A stretch of DNA of 64,000 nt from assembly GCA_963724135.1 (NCBI GenBank), contig CAVRTA010000006.1, forward strand, positions 248,001 to 312,000, written 5' to 3'. How positions within the stretch are numbered: the first letter of the stretch is position 1; each line of letters begins with the position of its first letter. The position numbers were made by a program, and so were the translations under genes. Below the pieces are notes generated by a model. That model was given only the letters and a program-made list of their open reading frames with translations. It was not told the DNA's origin and searched no databases. The stretch is from DATLGB01 sp963724135 (GTDB lineage Bacteria > Actinomycetota > Thermoleophilia > Solirubrobacterales > Solirubrobacteraceae). Below, one piece after another: positions 34,744 to 44,121 of this stretch.

Positions 34744-36082
34744 AGCGGTTGGCGAGGTAGTCGCGGGCGCGCTCGATCGCCTCGGCGCGCGTGGCGATCT
34801 CGCCGGCGAAGCGATCCTCGGCCAGGCGCGCGAGCAGGTCGCCGAGCTCGGGGCCGGGGCGGATACAGAGCTCGCGCGCGAGCTCGTCCCCCCGGATCAG
34901 CGGCTGGGCCGGGAGCTCGGCGAAGGCGTGGTCGAGCATCTCGCGCGCGAGCTTGAGGTGTGCCTCGATCGCGGCCCCGGCGTTGTGGCCGCGGGTGGCG
35001 AGACGGTCGGCGCACGTGAAGACGGTGACGTCGACGGTGTACGGCGCGGTCGCGTGCAGGTAGCGGTACGCCGCACGACGGCCCAGCGGCTGCTCGTGGA
35101 CGAGAAAGCCGAGGCGCAGGTGGTGCAGCGTCAGCGCGGCGGCGTGGTCTGCCAGCCTCTCAGCGGCCCGCAGGCGGCGCAGGATGCCGCGCGCGGCCGC
35201 GGCACCGGCGCGGTCGTGGCCGACGAACGAGCTGCCGCGGCCGTCGGCGCGCCTCCCGGCGGTGCCTGGCTTGGCGATGTCGTGCAGCAGCGCGGCGAAG
35301 CGCATCGCCTCCCACCGCGTGAGCTCGTTCGCGAGCGGCTCGCGCAGCACGGCCTGGACGCGCTCGTCGCGCTCGGTGCGCTCGAGCTCGGCGACGGCGT
35401 CGAGGACCGCGAGCGTGTGATCGTGAACATCGGCGTGGTGGTAGACGCTCTGCTCCACTCCCTGCAGCGCGACGAGCTCGGGCAGCACGACCTGGGCGGC
35501 GCCGACGTCCTCGAACGCGCGCACGGCGCCCGACCCCGCCAGGACGATGCGCAAGAGCTCGGCGAAGACCCGCTCGGCCGCGACCCGCTCGAGGCCTGGG
35601 GCCGCCGCGCGCGCGAGCTCGACGGTGCCGAGCTCGATCTCGAAGCCGAGCTCGGCGGCGAGGCGCACCAGGCGCATGACGCGCAGCGGGTCGGCTTCCA
35701 GCGACCCGGGCCCGACGGCGCGCAGGTGCCGGGCGTCGAGGTCGGCGCTGCCTCCGTGGGGGTCGATCAAATCGCCACCCGCGAGCGGCAGCGCCATCGC
35801 GTTGACGGTGAAGTCCCGCGCCGCCAGGTCAGCCTCGAGCGTGCCGCCCATCAGCGGGAGCAGGTCGACGTGGCCGCCGGCCTCGCGCATAACGCGCCAG
35901 CCGCCGTAGCCCTCGCCGAGCGGGAACGCGGCGCCGCGGAGCTCCCGGCGCAGCTCCTTGGCGAGCTGGGCGGGGTCGCCGGCGACGGCGACGTCGAGAT
36001 CCTCGGTCGCGCGGCCGAGCAGGCGATCGCGGACCGCGCCGCCGACCAGCCAGGCGTCGACTCCGCTAAGGGCCCTGAACAC
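34742..36082 (-). CDS. CCA tRNA nucleotidyltransferase / poly(A) polymerase family
   Basis: A 446-residue class II nucleotidyltransferase with the active-site motif LVGGAVRDRLLGR followed by TEDLDVAV (catalytic Asp pair), RDFTVNAMAL, the RNA-binding segment EADPLRVMRLVRLA and an HD domain (FAALLHDIAKPGT and GHDRAGA). It repairs or adds the 3' CCA of tRNA, consistent with the CCA-less tRNA-Pro nearby. GTG at 36082 overlaps the alr stop by 17 bases. Confidence 0.92.
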   Translation of the reverse strand: MFRALSGVDAWLVGGAVRDRLLGRATEDLDVAVAGDPAQLAKELRRELRGAAFPLGEGYGGWRVMREAGGHVDLLPLMGGTLEADLAARDFTVNAMALPLAGGDLIDPHGGSADLDARHLRAVGPGSLEADPLRVMRLVRLAAELGFEIELGTVELARAAAPGLERVAAERVFAELLRIVLAGSGAVRAFEDVGAAQVVLPELVALQGVEQSVYHHADVHDHTLAVLDAVAELERTERDERVQAVLREPLANELTRWEAMRFAALLHDIAKPGTAGRRADGRGSSFVGHDRAGAAAARGILRRLRAAERLADHAAALTLHHLRLGFLVHEQPLGRRAAYRYLHATAPYTVDVTVFTCADRLATRGHNAGAAIEAHLKLAREMLDHAFAELPAQPLIRGDELARELCIRPGPELGDLLARLAEDRFAGEIATRAEAIERARDYLANR

Positions 36083-37133
36083 GAGGGACCCTCTGCGAGA
36101 TGCCGCAGGTGATCTCGTAGTTGATCGTGTCCAGGCGCCGTGCCCACTCCTCGGCGAGGATGCGCTCGTCGCCCTGCGCGCCGATCAGGATCGCCTCGTC
36201 GCCGCGCGCGACCGTCTCGTCCACGCGGACAGTGATGTTGTCCATCGACACCGTCCCGACGAGCGGGAAGCGGCGGCCTCCGATCAGCACGTCGGCGTTG
36301 TCGGTCAGCGCGCGGCGGATGCCGTCGCCGTAGCCGATCGGCAGGGTCGCGAGCAGCGCGGGCTCGGCGGCGACGAAGCGGCGCCCGTACCCGGCCGACT
36401 CCCCCGGGGCGGCGGGCTTGAGCTCGGCCACGTAACTGGCGATGGCCATGGCGGGCGCTAGGCCGTGATCGGCCGGGTCGCGCTGGAACGGGTCGAGGCC
36501 GTAGACGGCGACCCCGCTGCGGACCATGTCGAGGCGGCTCTCCGGGATGCCCAGGGTGGCAGCCGAGTTCGCGCTGTGCGCGATCACGTCGGGCGCGAAC
36601 TCCCGCACCGCGGTCACGAAGCGCGTGAACTCCGCGAGCTGCTCGCGGGCGAAGCCGGGATCGTCGTCGCTGGTGGCGAAGTGAGTCATCGCGCCGACGA
36701 GCATCCCCCGCCGGGCGGCCTCGCGGGCGACGTCGAGCGCCTCGTCGGCGTCGCGCGTGCCGAGCCGGCCCATCCCCGTGTCGAGCTTGACGTGCACGCT
36801 CTCGCTGTCGGGCAGGCGATCGAGGAAGGCACGCCGCCACGCGACGACGTCGGCGTGACCGGCGGCGATCGGGGTCTCCTCCAGCGAGAGCGCGCCCATG
36901 ACCAGCAGGTGCCCGCCGAGCCCTGCGGCGCGCAGCGCCCGGGCCTCCTCGGCGGTCGCGACCGCGAGCCAGTCGGCGCCGCCGGCCTGGGCGGCGTGTG
37001 CGGCGGTGGTCATCCCGTGCCCGTAGCCGTCGGCCTTGACGACGGCGCACAGTCGCGTCCCGGCCACGTGCTTCAGCCGCGCCGCGTTGGCCGCGATCGC
37101 GCGCGCGTCGATGCGGGCCTGCGCCCGGACCAC
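36066..37133 (-). CDS. alr: Alanine racemase
   Basis: A 355-residue PLP enzyme making D-alanine for peptidoglycan. The PLP lysine lies in AVVKADGYGHGM (near 35), the substrate stretch HVKLDTGMGRLG near 130, HSANSAATLGIP near 190 and VGTVSMDNI near 290. GTG at 37133. It overlaps the downstream CCA-enzyme gene and follows a CBS gene by 2 bases, so it is in a minus-strand operon. Confidence 0.95.
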   Translation of the reverse strand: MVRAQARIDARAIAANAARLKHVAGTRLCAVVKADGYGHGMTTAAHAAQAGGADWLAVATAEEARALRAAGLGGHLLVMGALSLEETPIAAGHADVVAWRRAFLDRLPDSESVHVKLDTGMGRLGTRDADEALDVAREAARRGMLVGAMTHFATSDDDPGFAREQLAEFTRFVTAVREFAPDVIAHSANSAATLGIPESRLDMVRSGVAVYGLDPFQRDPADHGLAPAMAIASYVAELKPAAPGESAGYGRRFVAAEPALLATLPIGYGDGIRRALTDNADVLIGGRRFPLVGTVSMDNITVRVDETVARGDEAILIGAQGDERILAEEWARRLDTINYEITCGISQRVPRVQGP

Positions 37134-37135
37134 GG

Positions 37136-37597
37136 CTAGTCCCGAGTCAGCGCGTCGAGCACGTCGACGCGGGTCACGACCCCCACCAGCCGCCCGTGCT
37201 CGACCACCGGCAGGCGGTTGTGCTTGTGATGAGTCATCTTGCGACCCGCCTCCTGCGCCGTCGCCTCAGGCTCGATCGTGACCGGGTCCGGGGTCATCAT
37301 GTCCTTCGCCGTCGCGGCGGTGGCCCGTCGCAGCCGCTCCTCGAAGCGCTGCATCGACTCCAGGAAGACGATCCCGCCGAACAGCTCGATGTAGTGCGGC
37401 AGGTGGAGGTCCTCCTCGTCGCCGGCCATGACGAGGTCCTCCTCGGTGATGATCCCGACGCAGCGTCCGCCCTCGTTGATGACCGGCAGCCCGGTCAGCT
37501 CGTGGTCGCGCAGGGCCCTGACGACCTGTTCGACCGGCGTGTCCGGGAGGACGGTCGCCGGCTCGGCGTCCATGATCTCGCGCACGGTGACGCTCAT
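37136..37597 (-). CDS. Two-CBS-domain protein
   Basis: A 153-residue Bateman-module protein: CBS one with TVREIMDAEPATVLPDTPV and GIITEEDLVMAG, CBS two with DMMTPDPVTIEPEATAQEA and GVVTRVDVLDAL, separated by an insertion of about 30 residues (PHYIELFGGIVFLESMQRF). Such modules bind adenosyl ligands. It overlaps the NAD(P)HX repair gene (ATGA) and precedes alr. Confidence 0.9.
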   Translation of the reverse strand: MSVTVREIMDAEPATVLPDTPVEQVVRALRDHELTGLPVINEGGRCVGIITEEDLVMAGDEEDLHLPHYIELFGGIVFLESMQRFEERLRRATAATAKDMMTPDPVTIEPEATAQEAGRKMTHHKHNRLPVVEHGRLVGVVTRVDVLDALTRD

Positions 37598-38961
37598 CGC
37601 GGCGGGGAGCCTAAGGCTTCGGGCAGCGCGGCGATGACGTCCGACGCGATCACGCCGTCGGGCCCGTGCGGCTCCGCCGCCAGCCGGCCGGCGCGAACGT
37701 GCGCGTAGACGGCCGCGCAGGCGGCGTGGAAGGGGTCGCTGCCACGCGCCAGCAGGGCGGCGATCACGCCCGCGAGGACGTCGCCGGTGCCCGCCGTGGC
37801 CAGGCCGTACGCACCCCCGGGCGAGATCGCGACGCGCCCGTCTGGGTGCGCGACGATCGTGTCGTCGCCCTTGAGGACGACGATGGCTCCGGCGCGCTCG
37901 GCGCCGGCGCGTGCGCAGGCCAGGCGCCGGCCCTTCGTGTCGCCGTCGACCAGGCGCGCCAGCTCGCCGGCATGCGGGGTCAGGATGGTGGGCGCGTCGC
38001 GCGCCGGGAAGTCGTGACCGGCGAAGGCGTTGAGGCCGTCGGCATCGAGCACCAGCGGGACGTCGATGCGCGAGTAGAGCTCGCGGACACGGTCGCCGTG
38101 GGCGGGACCCAGGCCGGGTCCGAGCACCACCGCGGCGGCCTTCTCGAGCAGGGCGTCGAGCTGGTCGCTGCCGCGCTGCATCACCTCGACCGGCCGGTGC
38201 GGGACGTCGGTGTCGCCGGCGATCGTGACGTAGCCGGCGCCCGCGCGCTGGGCGGCGCCGGCGGTCAGCGCCGGTGCGCCGGTGAGGCCGGGCGACCCAC
38301 CGATGACCACCACCGTGCCGCTGCTGAACTTCGTGGATTGCGCGGTGCGCCGCGGCAGGTCCGCAAGCACCGAGGGGAGGATGAGGCCGGTCTGGGGGAC
38401 GATCGGGGAGTTCGGCGGGATGGTGATGTCGATGACGTGGACGTCGCCGGCGTGCTGCTTGCCGGGGTGGATGTAGAGACCGGGCTTGGGGGCGTGGAAC
38501 GTCGCCGTCGCGGTGGCCTCGACGGCGTCGCCCTCGATCTCGCCGGTGGAGCCGTCGACGCCGCTCGGCATGTCAGCGGCGACAACCGGCGCTGCGGACG
38601 CGTTGATGGCGTGGATCACCTCGTCGTAGGGCGGCCGCGGCGCGCCTTCGAAGCCGGTCCCCAGCAACGCATCGACCACGACCGCCGCACTCTCGAGCCT
38701 GGCCAGGTCGAAGGGCTCCTCGAGGAGGTCGACCTCCCGCCCCCACTCGCGCAGCCGCCGGGCGGCGACCCTGCCGTCGCCGCCGTTGTTGCCCTTCCCG
38801 CAGCAGACGACGACGCGGCCGGAGGGCGCGACGCGCGACACGACGTCCGCGAGCCCGGTGCCGGCGTGCTCCATCAGGTCCTCCATGCCCAGGTCCTCGA
38901 TCGCCCAGCGGTCGATCTCGCGCTGCTGCTCGGCGTCGGGGAGCGGCTCGAGCCAGCTCAC
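37594..38961 (-). CDS. nnr: Bifunctional NAD(P)HX epimerase / ADP-dependent NAD(P)HX dehydratase
   Basis: A 455-residue fusion. The N-terminal YjeF epimerase (about 1-200) has VVCCGKGNNGGDGRVAARRL and the metal-binding DMPSGVDGSTG; the C-terminal dehydratase domain (about 205-450) has TPHAGELARLVDG, VVLKGDDTIV and the ATP/ADP motif GTGDVLAGVIAALLARG. It repairs hydrated NADH and NADPH. Overlaps acpS by 4 bases, an order common in bacteria. Confidence 0.93.
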   Translation of the reverse strand: MSWLEPLPDAEQQREIDRWAIEDLGMEDLMEHAGTGLADVVSRVAPSGRVVVCCGKGNNGGDGRVAARRLREWGREVDLLEEPFDLARLESAAVVVDALLGTGFEGAPRPPYDEVIHAINASAAPVVAADMPSGVDGSTGEIEGDAVEATATATFHAPKPGLYIHPGKQHAGDVHVIDITIPPNSPIVPQTGLILPSVLADLPRRTAQSTKFSSGTVVVIGGSPGLTGAPALTAGAAQRAGAGYVTIAGDTDVPHRPVEVMQRGSDQLDALLEKAAAVVLGPGLGPAHGDRVRELYSRIDVPLVLDADGLNAFAGHDFPARDAPTILTPHAGELARLVDGDTKGRRLACARAGAERAGAIVVLKGDDTIVAHPDGRVAISPGGAYGLATAGTGDVLAGVIAALLARGSDPFHAACAAVYAHVRAGRLAAEPHGPDGVIASDVIAALPEALGSPPR

Positions 38962-39302
38962 GGGCTCAGGATCGCCACCGCGCCCGCCATCCCGCGCGAG
39001 TGGGTCAGCGACACCTCGACGCTCACGCCCAACTCCTGCGCGCGGCGTGCGACGCCGCCGCGCAGGCGGACGCGCGGCCCGGCCTCGATCTCGACGTCGA
39101 GGGGGTCCCAGGCCTGCATCGAGAGCGCCTTCGCGACCGCCTCCTTGGCGCAGAATCGCGCCGCGAGGTGCTGCGCGGGCCGCGCCCGGTCGTGCGCGTA
39201 CTCACGCTCCGCGTCGGTGAACAGCCGCGCGGCCAGGTTCGGCTGTCGTTCCAGCGCGCGCTCCATGCGCTCGATCTCGAGGAGGTCGATGCCGACGGCC
39301 AT
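38958..39302 (-). CDS. acpS: Holo-[acyl-carrier-protein] synthase
   Basis: A 114-residue phosphopantetheinyl transferase. The magnesium-binding Asp is in VGIDLLEIERME and the Glu in ARFCAKEAVAKAL. It loads CoA-derived phosphopantetheine onto acyl carrier protein. ATG at 39302. The 117 bases upstream to glmS contain a GC-rich hairpin and no recognised gene. Confidence 0.93.
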   Translation of the reverse strand: MAVGIDLLEIERMERALERQPNLAARLFTDAEREYAHDRARPAQHLAARFCAKEAVAKALSMQAWDPLDVEIEAGPRVRLRGGVARRAQELGVSVEVSLTHSRGMAGAVAILSP

Positions 39303-39397
39303 GGCGCTGCATTATGCGCCTCGGCCGCGGCGGCCGCATGTGTCGCGAAGTGGTCGATATATCAGCCCTTAGGCGACTCAGACGGCTCGTGGGGCGC

Positions 39398-39415
39398 GCC
39401 GCGGCCAGCCGCGGC
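39398..39415. terminator. Short GC-rich hairpin downstream of glmS
   Basis: Two copies of GCCGCGGC (39398-39405 and 39408-39415) lie just beyond the glmS stop, separated by CA. The tight loop means only part of the stem forms. A weak candidate terminator. Confidence 0.35.
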
Positions 39416-39419
39416 AGCC

Positions 39420-41279
39420 CTACTCCACCGTGACGGTCTTGGCCAGGTTGCGCGGCTGGTCGACGTTGAGGCCGCGCTTGCGGGCGATCTTGTAGGCGAG
39501 CACCTGGAGTGGGATGACCGCCAGCAGCGGCTGGAGGATCCAGTCCGTCGCCGGGACGTGCAGGACCTCCTCGGCGTGCTCGCCGATGGTCAGGTCGCCC
39601 TCGGTGGCGACGGCGATGACGTGCGCCCCGCGGGCCCGGACCTCCTGCATGTTGGAGACGACCTTGCCGCGCACCGGCGACTCGGTGGCGACGCAGACCA
39701 CCGGCGTCTTCTCCGACAGCAACGCGATCGGGCCGTGCTTCATCTCGCCGGCGGCGTACGCGTCGGTCGCGATGTAGGAGATCTCCTTGAGCTTGAGCGC
39801 TCCCTCGAGCGCGACGGGCAGCCCGACGTGGCGGCCGAGGTAGAGGAAGAACTCGTCGCGGTAGTGCGCCTCGGCGGCGCGCTCGATCGACTCCTCGTGC
39901 GCCGCGAGCAGCTGCTCGATGCAGTGCGGGATCCGCTTGAGGTCCGAGACGAGCTTGCGACGCTGCTCAGCCCCGAGCGTTCCGCGCAATTCGGCGAGGC
40001 GGAGCGCGAGCAGGTACATCGCCGCGACCTGCGCGATGAACGTCTTCGTCGCGGCGACGCAGATCTCCAGGCCGGCCCGGGTGTAGAGGACCCCGTCGGC
40101 GTCGCGCGTCGCCTGTGAGCCCATGATGTTGGTGACCGCGAGCACCGTGGCGCCGCGCTCGCGGGCGAGGCGCATGGCCGCCAGCGTGTCCGCCGTCTCG
40201 CCCGACTGGGTGATGCCGACGACCAGGTCGCCAGGCCCGACGACTGGGTTGCGGTAGCGGTACTCGGACGCGATGTCCATCTCCACCGGCACGCGCGCCC
40301 ACTCCTCCAGGGCGTAGCGGCCGATCAGGCCGGCGTGGTACGAGGTCCCGCAGGCCACGACGACGATGCGGTTGACGTCGCGCAGGACGTCGTCGGTGAC
40401 CACCTCGCCGAGGTAGAGATCGACCCCGTCGGGGCGGACGGTGCGGTCGGCGATCGTCTCGGCCACGGCGTCCGCCTGCTCGTGGATCTCCTTGAGCATG
40501 AAGGTCTCGTAGCCGCCCTTCTCGGCCTGCTCGGCGTCCCACTCGACGGTCTCGACCGCGCGCTCGATCTCCTCCCCCGCGGGGGTCAGCAGGACCACGC
40601 CGTCGGGGTGGACGGCGACGATCTCGTCGTTCTCGACCACGAGGGCGCGGCGCGTGTGCTCGAGGAACGCAGGGATCCCGGAGGCGAGGAACATCTCGCC
40701 CTCCCCCACGCCGACGACCAGCGGACACTCCTTGCGCGCGCCCACCAGCAGCTCGGGCTCGGCGCCGGAGACGGCCACGAACGCGTAGTGGCCGTCGAGC
40801 CGCGCGTAGGTCCGCAGCGTGGCCTGGATGAGCCCGTCCCCCTGGTCGAGCTCGCGCGAGATCAGGTGCGCGATGACCTCGACGTCGGTCTCGGAGGAGA
40901 ACTCGGCGCCGTCGGCCTGCAGCTCCTGCCGGAGCTCGAGGTAGTTCTCCACGATTCCGTTGACGACCACGTGGACGCGGTTGTCCATGTCGTAGTGGGG
41001 ATGAGCATTCTCCTCGGTGACCCGCCCGTGCGTCGCCCAGCGCGTGTGGCCGATGCCCGTGGTCGCCGGCCGGACGGCGGTGGCGACGCCCCCGGACGAG
41101 GCCGCGACGGCCTCGACGAGATGGCTGAGGTTGCCGACAGCCCGCACAGAGCGCAGCTCACCGTCACTGAGGAGCGAGATGCCGGCCGAGTCGTAGCCGC
41201 GATATTCGAGCTTCTCCAGGCCTCCCAGGAGGATGTCCTGCGCCGGCTGGTAGCCGACGTAACCGACAATGCCGCACAT
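39420..41279 (-). CDS. glmS: Glutamine-fructose-6-phosphate aminotransferase (isomerising)
   Basis: A 619-residue enzyme making glucosamine-6-phosphate, the first step to UDP-GlcNAc. The N-terminal glutaminase begins CGIVGYVG with the catalytic Cys after Met1 and shows HTRWATHGRVTEENAHPH; two SIS domains follow (CGTSYHAGLIGRYALEEW, ITQSGETADTLAA, GEMKHGPIALL) and the end LAKTVTVE is typical. ATG at 41279 has AAGGAG upstream. No glmS ribozyme was recognised. Confidence 0.96.
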   Translation of the reverse strand: MCGIVGYVGYQPAQDILLGGLEKLEYRGYDSAGISLLSDGELRSVRAVGNLSHLVEAVAASSGGVATAVRPATTGIGHTRWATHGRVTEENAHPHYDMDNRVHVVVNGIVENYLELRQELQADGAEFSSETDVEVIAHLISRELDQGDGLIQATLRTYARLDGHYAFVAVSGAEPELLVGARKECPLVVGVGEGEMFLASGIPAFLEHTRRALVVENDEIVAVHPDGVVLLTPAGEEIERAVETVEWDAEQAEKGGYETFMLKEIHEQADAVAETIADRTVRPDGVDLYLGEVVTDDVLRDVNRIVVVACGTSYHAGLIGRYALEEWARVPVEMDIASEYRYRNPVVGPGDLVVGITQSGETADTLAAMRLARERGATVLAVTNIMGSQATRDADGVLYTRAGLEICVAATKTFIAQVAAMYLLALRLAELRGTLGAEQRRKLVSDLKRIPHCIEQLLAAHEESIERAAEAHYRDEFFLYLGRHVGLPVALEGALKLKEISYIATDAYAAGEMKHGPIALLSEKTPVVCVATESPVRGKVVSNMQEVRARGAHVIAVATEGDLTIGEHAEEVLHVPATDWILQPLLAVIPLQVLAYKIARKRGLNVDQPRNLAKTVTVE

Positions 41280-41416
41280 GCGCTGACTCCTTCGAGGGGG
41301 CAAACCGCGTCTCTGCGGTCGGCGGACAGAGTCTAAGAGGTCCGCCAGTCTGCTCATCACGGCGCTCGGGCTTGCCCTGGAAGAACGTGTCCGGGGCCAG
41401 GGTGTTCTTGGGGGGC

Positions 41417-41493
41417 TCGGCGTCGGCACCGGCGGGACCGGTCGGACCCGCGGGGCCCGCGGCGCCGGGTGAGCCCTGCGCACCCCGTGGTCC
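41417..41493 (-). other. Collagen-like G-X-Y fragment without an intact gene
   Basis: In one minus-strand frame this stretch reads GPRGAQGSPGAAGPAGPTGP and continues AGADAEPPKN, preceded at once by an in-frame stop. It looks like a decayed or frameshifted piece of a collagen-like gene in the 246-base gap between glmM and glmS. The rest of that gap shows no recognised feature. Alternatively it is chance from GC-rich sequence. Confidence 0.35.
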
Positions 41494-41525
41494 TCACGCC
41501 AGTGCAACGGTGACTTGGCGGATGC

Positions 41526-42815
41526 TTACGCGAGCGCGGCGCCGACCGCGTCGACGATGCGCTCACAGACCGCCTCCGCCTCCTCGGCGGTGGGGGCCTC
41601 GACCATCACGCGCACGAGCGGCTCGGTGCCAGAAGGACGCACCAGAACGCGCCCGCGGCCCTCGAGCGCGGCGTGCTCGGCGGCGATCAGCTCCTGGACA
41701 CCGGCGGCCTGCGCGAAGGCGTCGCGGTCGGGCACGCGCACGTTGACGAGCGTCTGAGGGAGCTTCTCCATCGCCGCCCGCTCGGAGAGGTCGCGCCCCT
41801 CGAGCGACTCGAGCGCGAGCAGCGCCGCGGCGATCCCGTCGCCCGACGGCACGAAGCCCATGTCGATGATGTGGCCGGACTGCTCGCCGCCGAGCTTCCA
41901 GCCCCGCTCGCGCAGCTCGTGCAGGACGGAGCGGTCGCCCACGGGGGTCGTCGCGACCTCGATGCCCGCCTCCGCCATCGCCGTGTGGAAGCCGTAGTTG
42001 GTCATCACCGTGACGGCGACTCCGGGCTCGTGCCGAGCGGTGGCGGCAAGGGCGATGATCTCGTCGCCGTCGACGACGGTGCCGGTGCGGTCGATGGCGA
42101 GCACCCGGTCGGCGTCGCCGTCGAAGGCGAAGCCCGCGCCGTGCTCGCCCCGGCGCATGACCTCGATCAGACCCTCGAGATGGGTCGAGCCGCAGCCGGC
42201 GTTGATGTTGCGGCCGTCGGGCTCGTCGGCGAGCACCGTCACGTCGGCGCCGAGCCGGCGGAAGATCTCCGGCGCGGCCTGGTAGGCGGCCCCGTTGGCG
42301 CAGTCGAGCGCGATCCGGCGGCCACTCAGGTCGAGCCCCGCGAAGCGCTCGTGCAGCGCCCGCAGGTAGTCCTCGAGCGCGCCGTGGAGCGGCTCGACGC
42401 GGCCGCCCCGGGGTGGGCGGGGCCTGATCCGAGTGCTGCCTCGATTGCCGCCTCCGTCTCGTCGGAGAGCTTGTAGCCGTCGCCGCCGAAGAACTTGATG
42501 CCGTTGTCGGCGTAGGGGTTGTGCGACGCGGAGATCACAACGGCCCCGCCGAAGCCCAGCGGTCGATCAGCAGCGGCGCCGCGGGCGTCGGCAGCACGCC
42601 GCCGAGGAATGCGTCGCCTCCGGCGTCGGCGATCCCGCCGGCGACAGCGGCCTCGAGCATCGGGCCGGACTCGCGTGTGTCGCGAATGACCAGGACCTGC
42701 GTCTTCTCGACGGCGCGTGGCGCGGCCCGCGAGGGCGCGCGAAGCGAGGTCCGCGGTCAGGAAGTCGCCCGCGACGCCGCGGACGCCGTCCGTGCCGAAA
42801 GCTGCGTTCGGCCAA
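41526..42815 (-). CDS. glmM: Phosphoglucosamine mutase (several frameshifts)
   Basis: Converts glucosamine-6-phosphate to glucosamine-1-phosphate. Visible parts are the start MAERSF then GTDGVRGVAG in another frame, the phosphoserine loop ISASHNPYADNGIKFFGGDG, the metal loop GFAFDGDADRVLAID, the sugar loop GGEQSGHIID and the phosphate loop VRPSGTEPLVRVMVEAP. Frame breaks lie near 42793, 42735, 42562 and 42430. TTG start at 42815. It lies between glmS and rpsI, a classical actinobacterial order. Confidence 0.85.
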
Positions 42816-42820
42816 GCGCG

Positions 42821-43615
42821 CTAGCGCTTGGAGAACTGCGGCCGCTTGCGGGCCTTCTTGAGGCCGGCCTTCTTGCGCTCCTTGGCGCGCGCGTCGCGCG
42901 TCAGGAAGCCACGGCGCTTGAGTTCGCCGCGCAGGTTCGGGTCCGCCTCGAGCAGCGCGCGGCTGATGCCGTGGCGCAGCGCGTCGGCCTGGGCGGAGAC
43001 GCCGCCGCCGTGCATCGATGCGATGACGTCCATCCGCTCCTCGTAGCCGACCGTCTCCAGCGGCTGGCGGATGGTGCGCTGCAGCGTCGTGCGCGGGAAG
43101 AACTCCTCGAGCGTGCGCCCGTTGATGGCATAGGCACCGGTGCCGGGCTTGAGGATCACGCGGGCGACGGCGGTCTTGCGCTTGCCGGTGGCGCCGTAGC
43201 GGGCGCCGGCGGCGAGATCGATCGCGGCGTCGGCGATCGGCTGCGCGAAGACGTCCTCCTCCTCGGCCTCCTCCTCGGGCGCGTCAGGGTCGAACTCCTC
43301 GGAGTAGCTGATCGGTGCGTCCTCGACCGGGAAGTCGGGCTCGAGATCCATGCCCGGGATCTCGGGCTTGACGCGGGGGGTCTCGTCGACGACCTCTTCC
43401 TCGGCGTCGGCCTCGGTCTCCTCGGCGGCGGCGGCCGGGGCCTCCTCAGCGGCGGCGGGGGCCTCCTCGGCTGCCGGAGCCTCCTCGGCGCGGGCCTCCT
43501 CGGCTGCCGGAGCCTCCTCGGGGGCAGGCTCCTCCGCGGTCTCGGCGGGGGTGGGCTCCTCGACCGGGGCGTCCTCGGTCGGCTCGTCGGGCTCTGTGCT
43601 CTGCTCGTCGGTCAT
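42821..43615 (-). CDS. rpsI: 30S ribosomal protein S9 with long acidic N-terminal extension
   Basis: A 264-residue protein whose last ~128 residues are a complete S9 (YGATGKRKTAVARVILKPGTG to KKARKRPQFSKR). The first ~135 are an Ala/Glu/Pro-rich low-complexity region (repeated EEAPAAEE) and an acidic linker. Actinobacterial S9 often has a shorter acidic lead; this one is unusually long. ATG at 43615 overlaps the rplM stop (ATGA), the normal rplM-rpsI pair. Confidence 0.93.
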   Translation of the reverse strand: MTDEQSTEPDEPTEDAPVEEPTPAETAEEPAPEEAPAAEEARAEEAPAAEEAPAAAEEAPAAAAEETEADAEEEVVDETPRVKPEIPGMDLEPDFPVEDAPISYSEEFDPDAPEEEAEEEDVFAQPIADAAIDLAAGARYGATGKRKTAVARVILKPGTGAYAINGRTLEEFFPRTTLQRTIRQPLETVGYEERMDVIASMHGGGVSAQADALRHGISRALLEADPNLRGELKRRGFLTRDARAKERKKAGLKKARKRPQFSKR

Positions 43616-44049
43616 CGCGTCGTGATCTCGATCGGGGTCGGTTGCTGGGCGGCATGCGGGTGCTCAGGCCCGGCGTAGACCTTCAGCTTGGTGATCTGCT
43701 TGCGGGCGAGGCGGTTGCGGGGAAGCATGCCCTTGACGGCGAGGCGGATGACCTCCTCGGGCCGGCGCTCGAGCATGTCGTTGAGCGTGCGGCTCTTGAT
43801 CCCGCCCGGGTAGCCCGAGTGGCGGTAGTAGCGCTTGTCCTCGCGCTTCTTGCCCGTGACGGCGATCTTCTCCGCGTTCACGACGACCACGAAGTCGCCG
43901 ACGTCGCAGTGCGGCGTGTAGGTCGGCTTGCGCTTGCCGCGCAGCAGGTCCGCCAGCTGCGTGGCAAGGCGGCCGAGGGTCTGGCCCTCGGCATCGACGA
44001 GCAGCCAGTTGCGCTCGCGATCGGCAGGGGTGGCGACGTAGGTCTTCAT
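43612..44049 (-). CDS. rplM: 50S ribosomal protein L13
   Basis: A 145-residue L13 with the family marks RNWLLVDAEGQTLGRLAT, GDFVVVVNAEKIAVTGKK, YYRHSGYPGGIKSRT and AVKGMLPRNRL. ATG at 44049. It heads the rplM-rpsI-glmM-glmS series; its promoter should lie in the roughly 70 bases before the divergent riboswitch. Confidence 0.96.
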   Translation of the reverse strand: MKTYVATPADRERNWLLVDAEGQTLGRLATQLADLLRGKRKPTYTPHCDVGDFVVVVNAEKIAVTGKKREDKRYYRHSGYPGGIKSRTLNDMLERRPEEVIRLAVKGMLPRNRLARKQITKLKVYAGPEHPHAAQQPTPIEITTR

Positions 44050-44121
44050 GGCGTGGCGACGCCTCGGGCTACGCCCGTAGGCGGCGGATGACTCTAGCGG
44101 CTCGTTCCGCCCGGCTGACGG

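Noticed and set aside
41280..41416. A glmS ribozyme upstream of glmS
   Set aside because: No recognisable glmS ribozyme core is seen, and the class is typical of Firmicutes.
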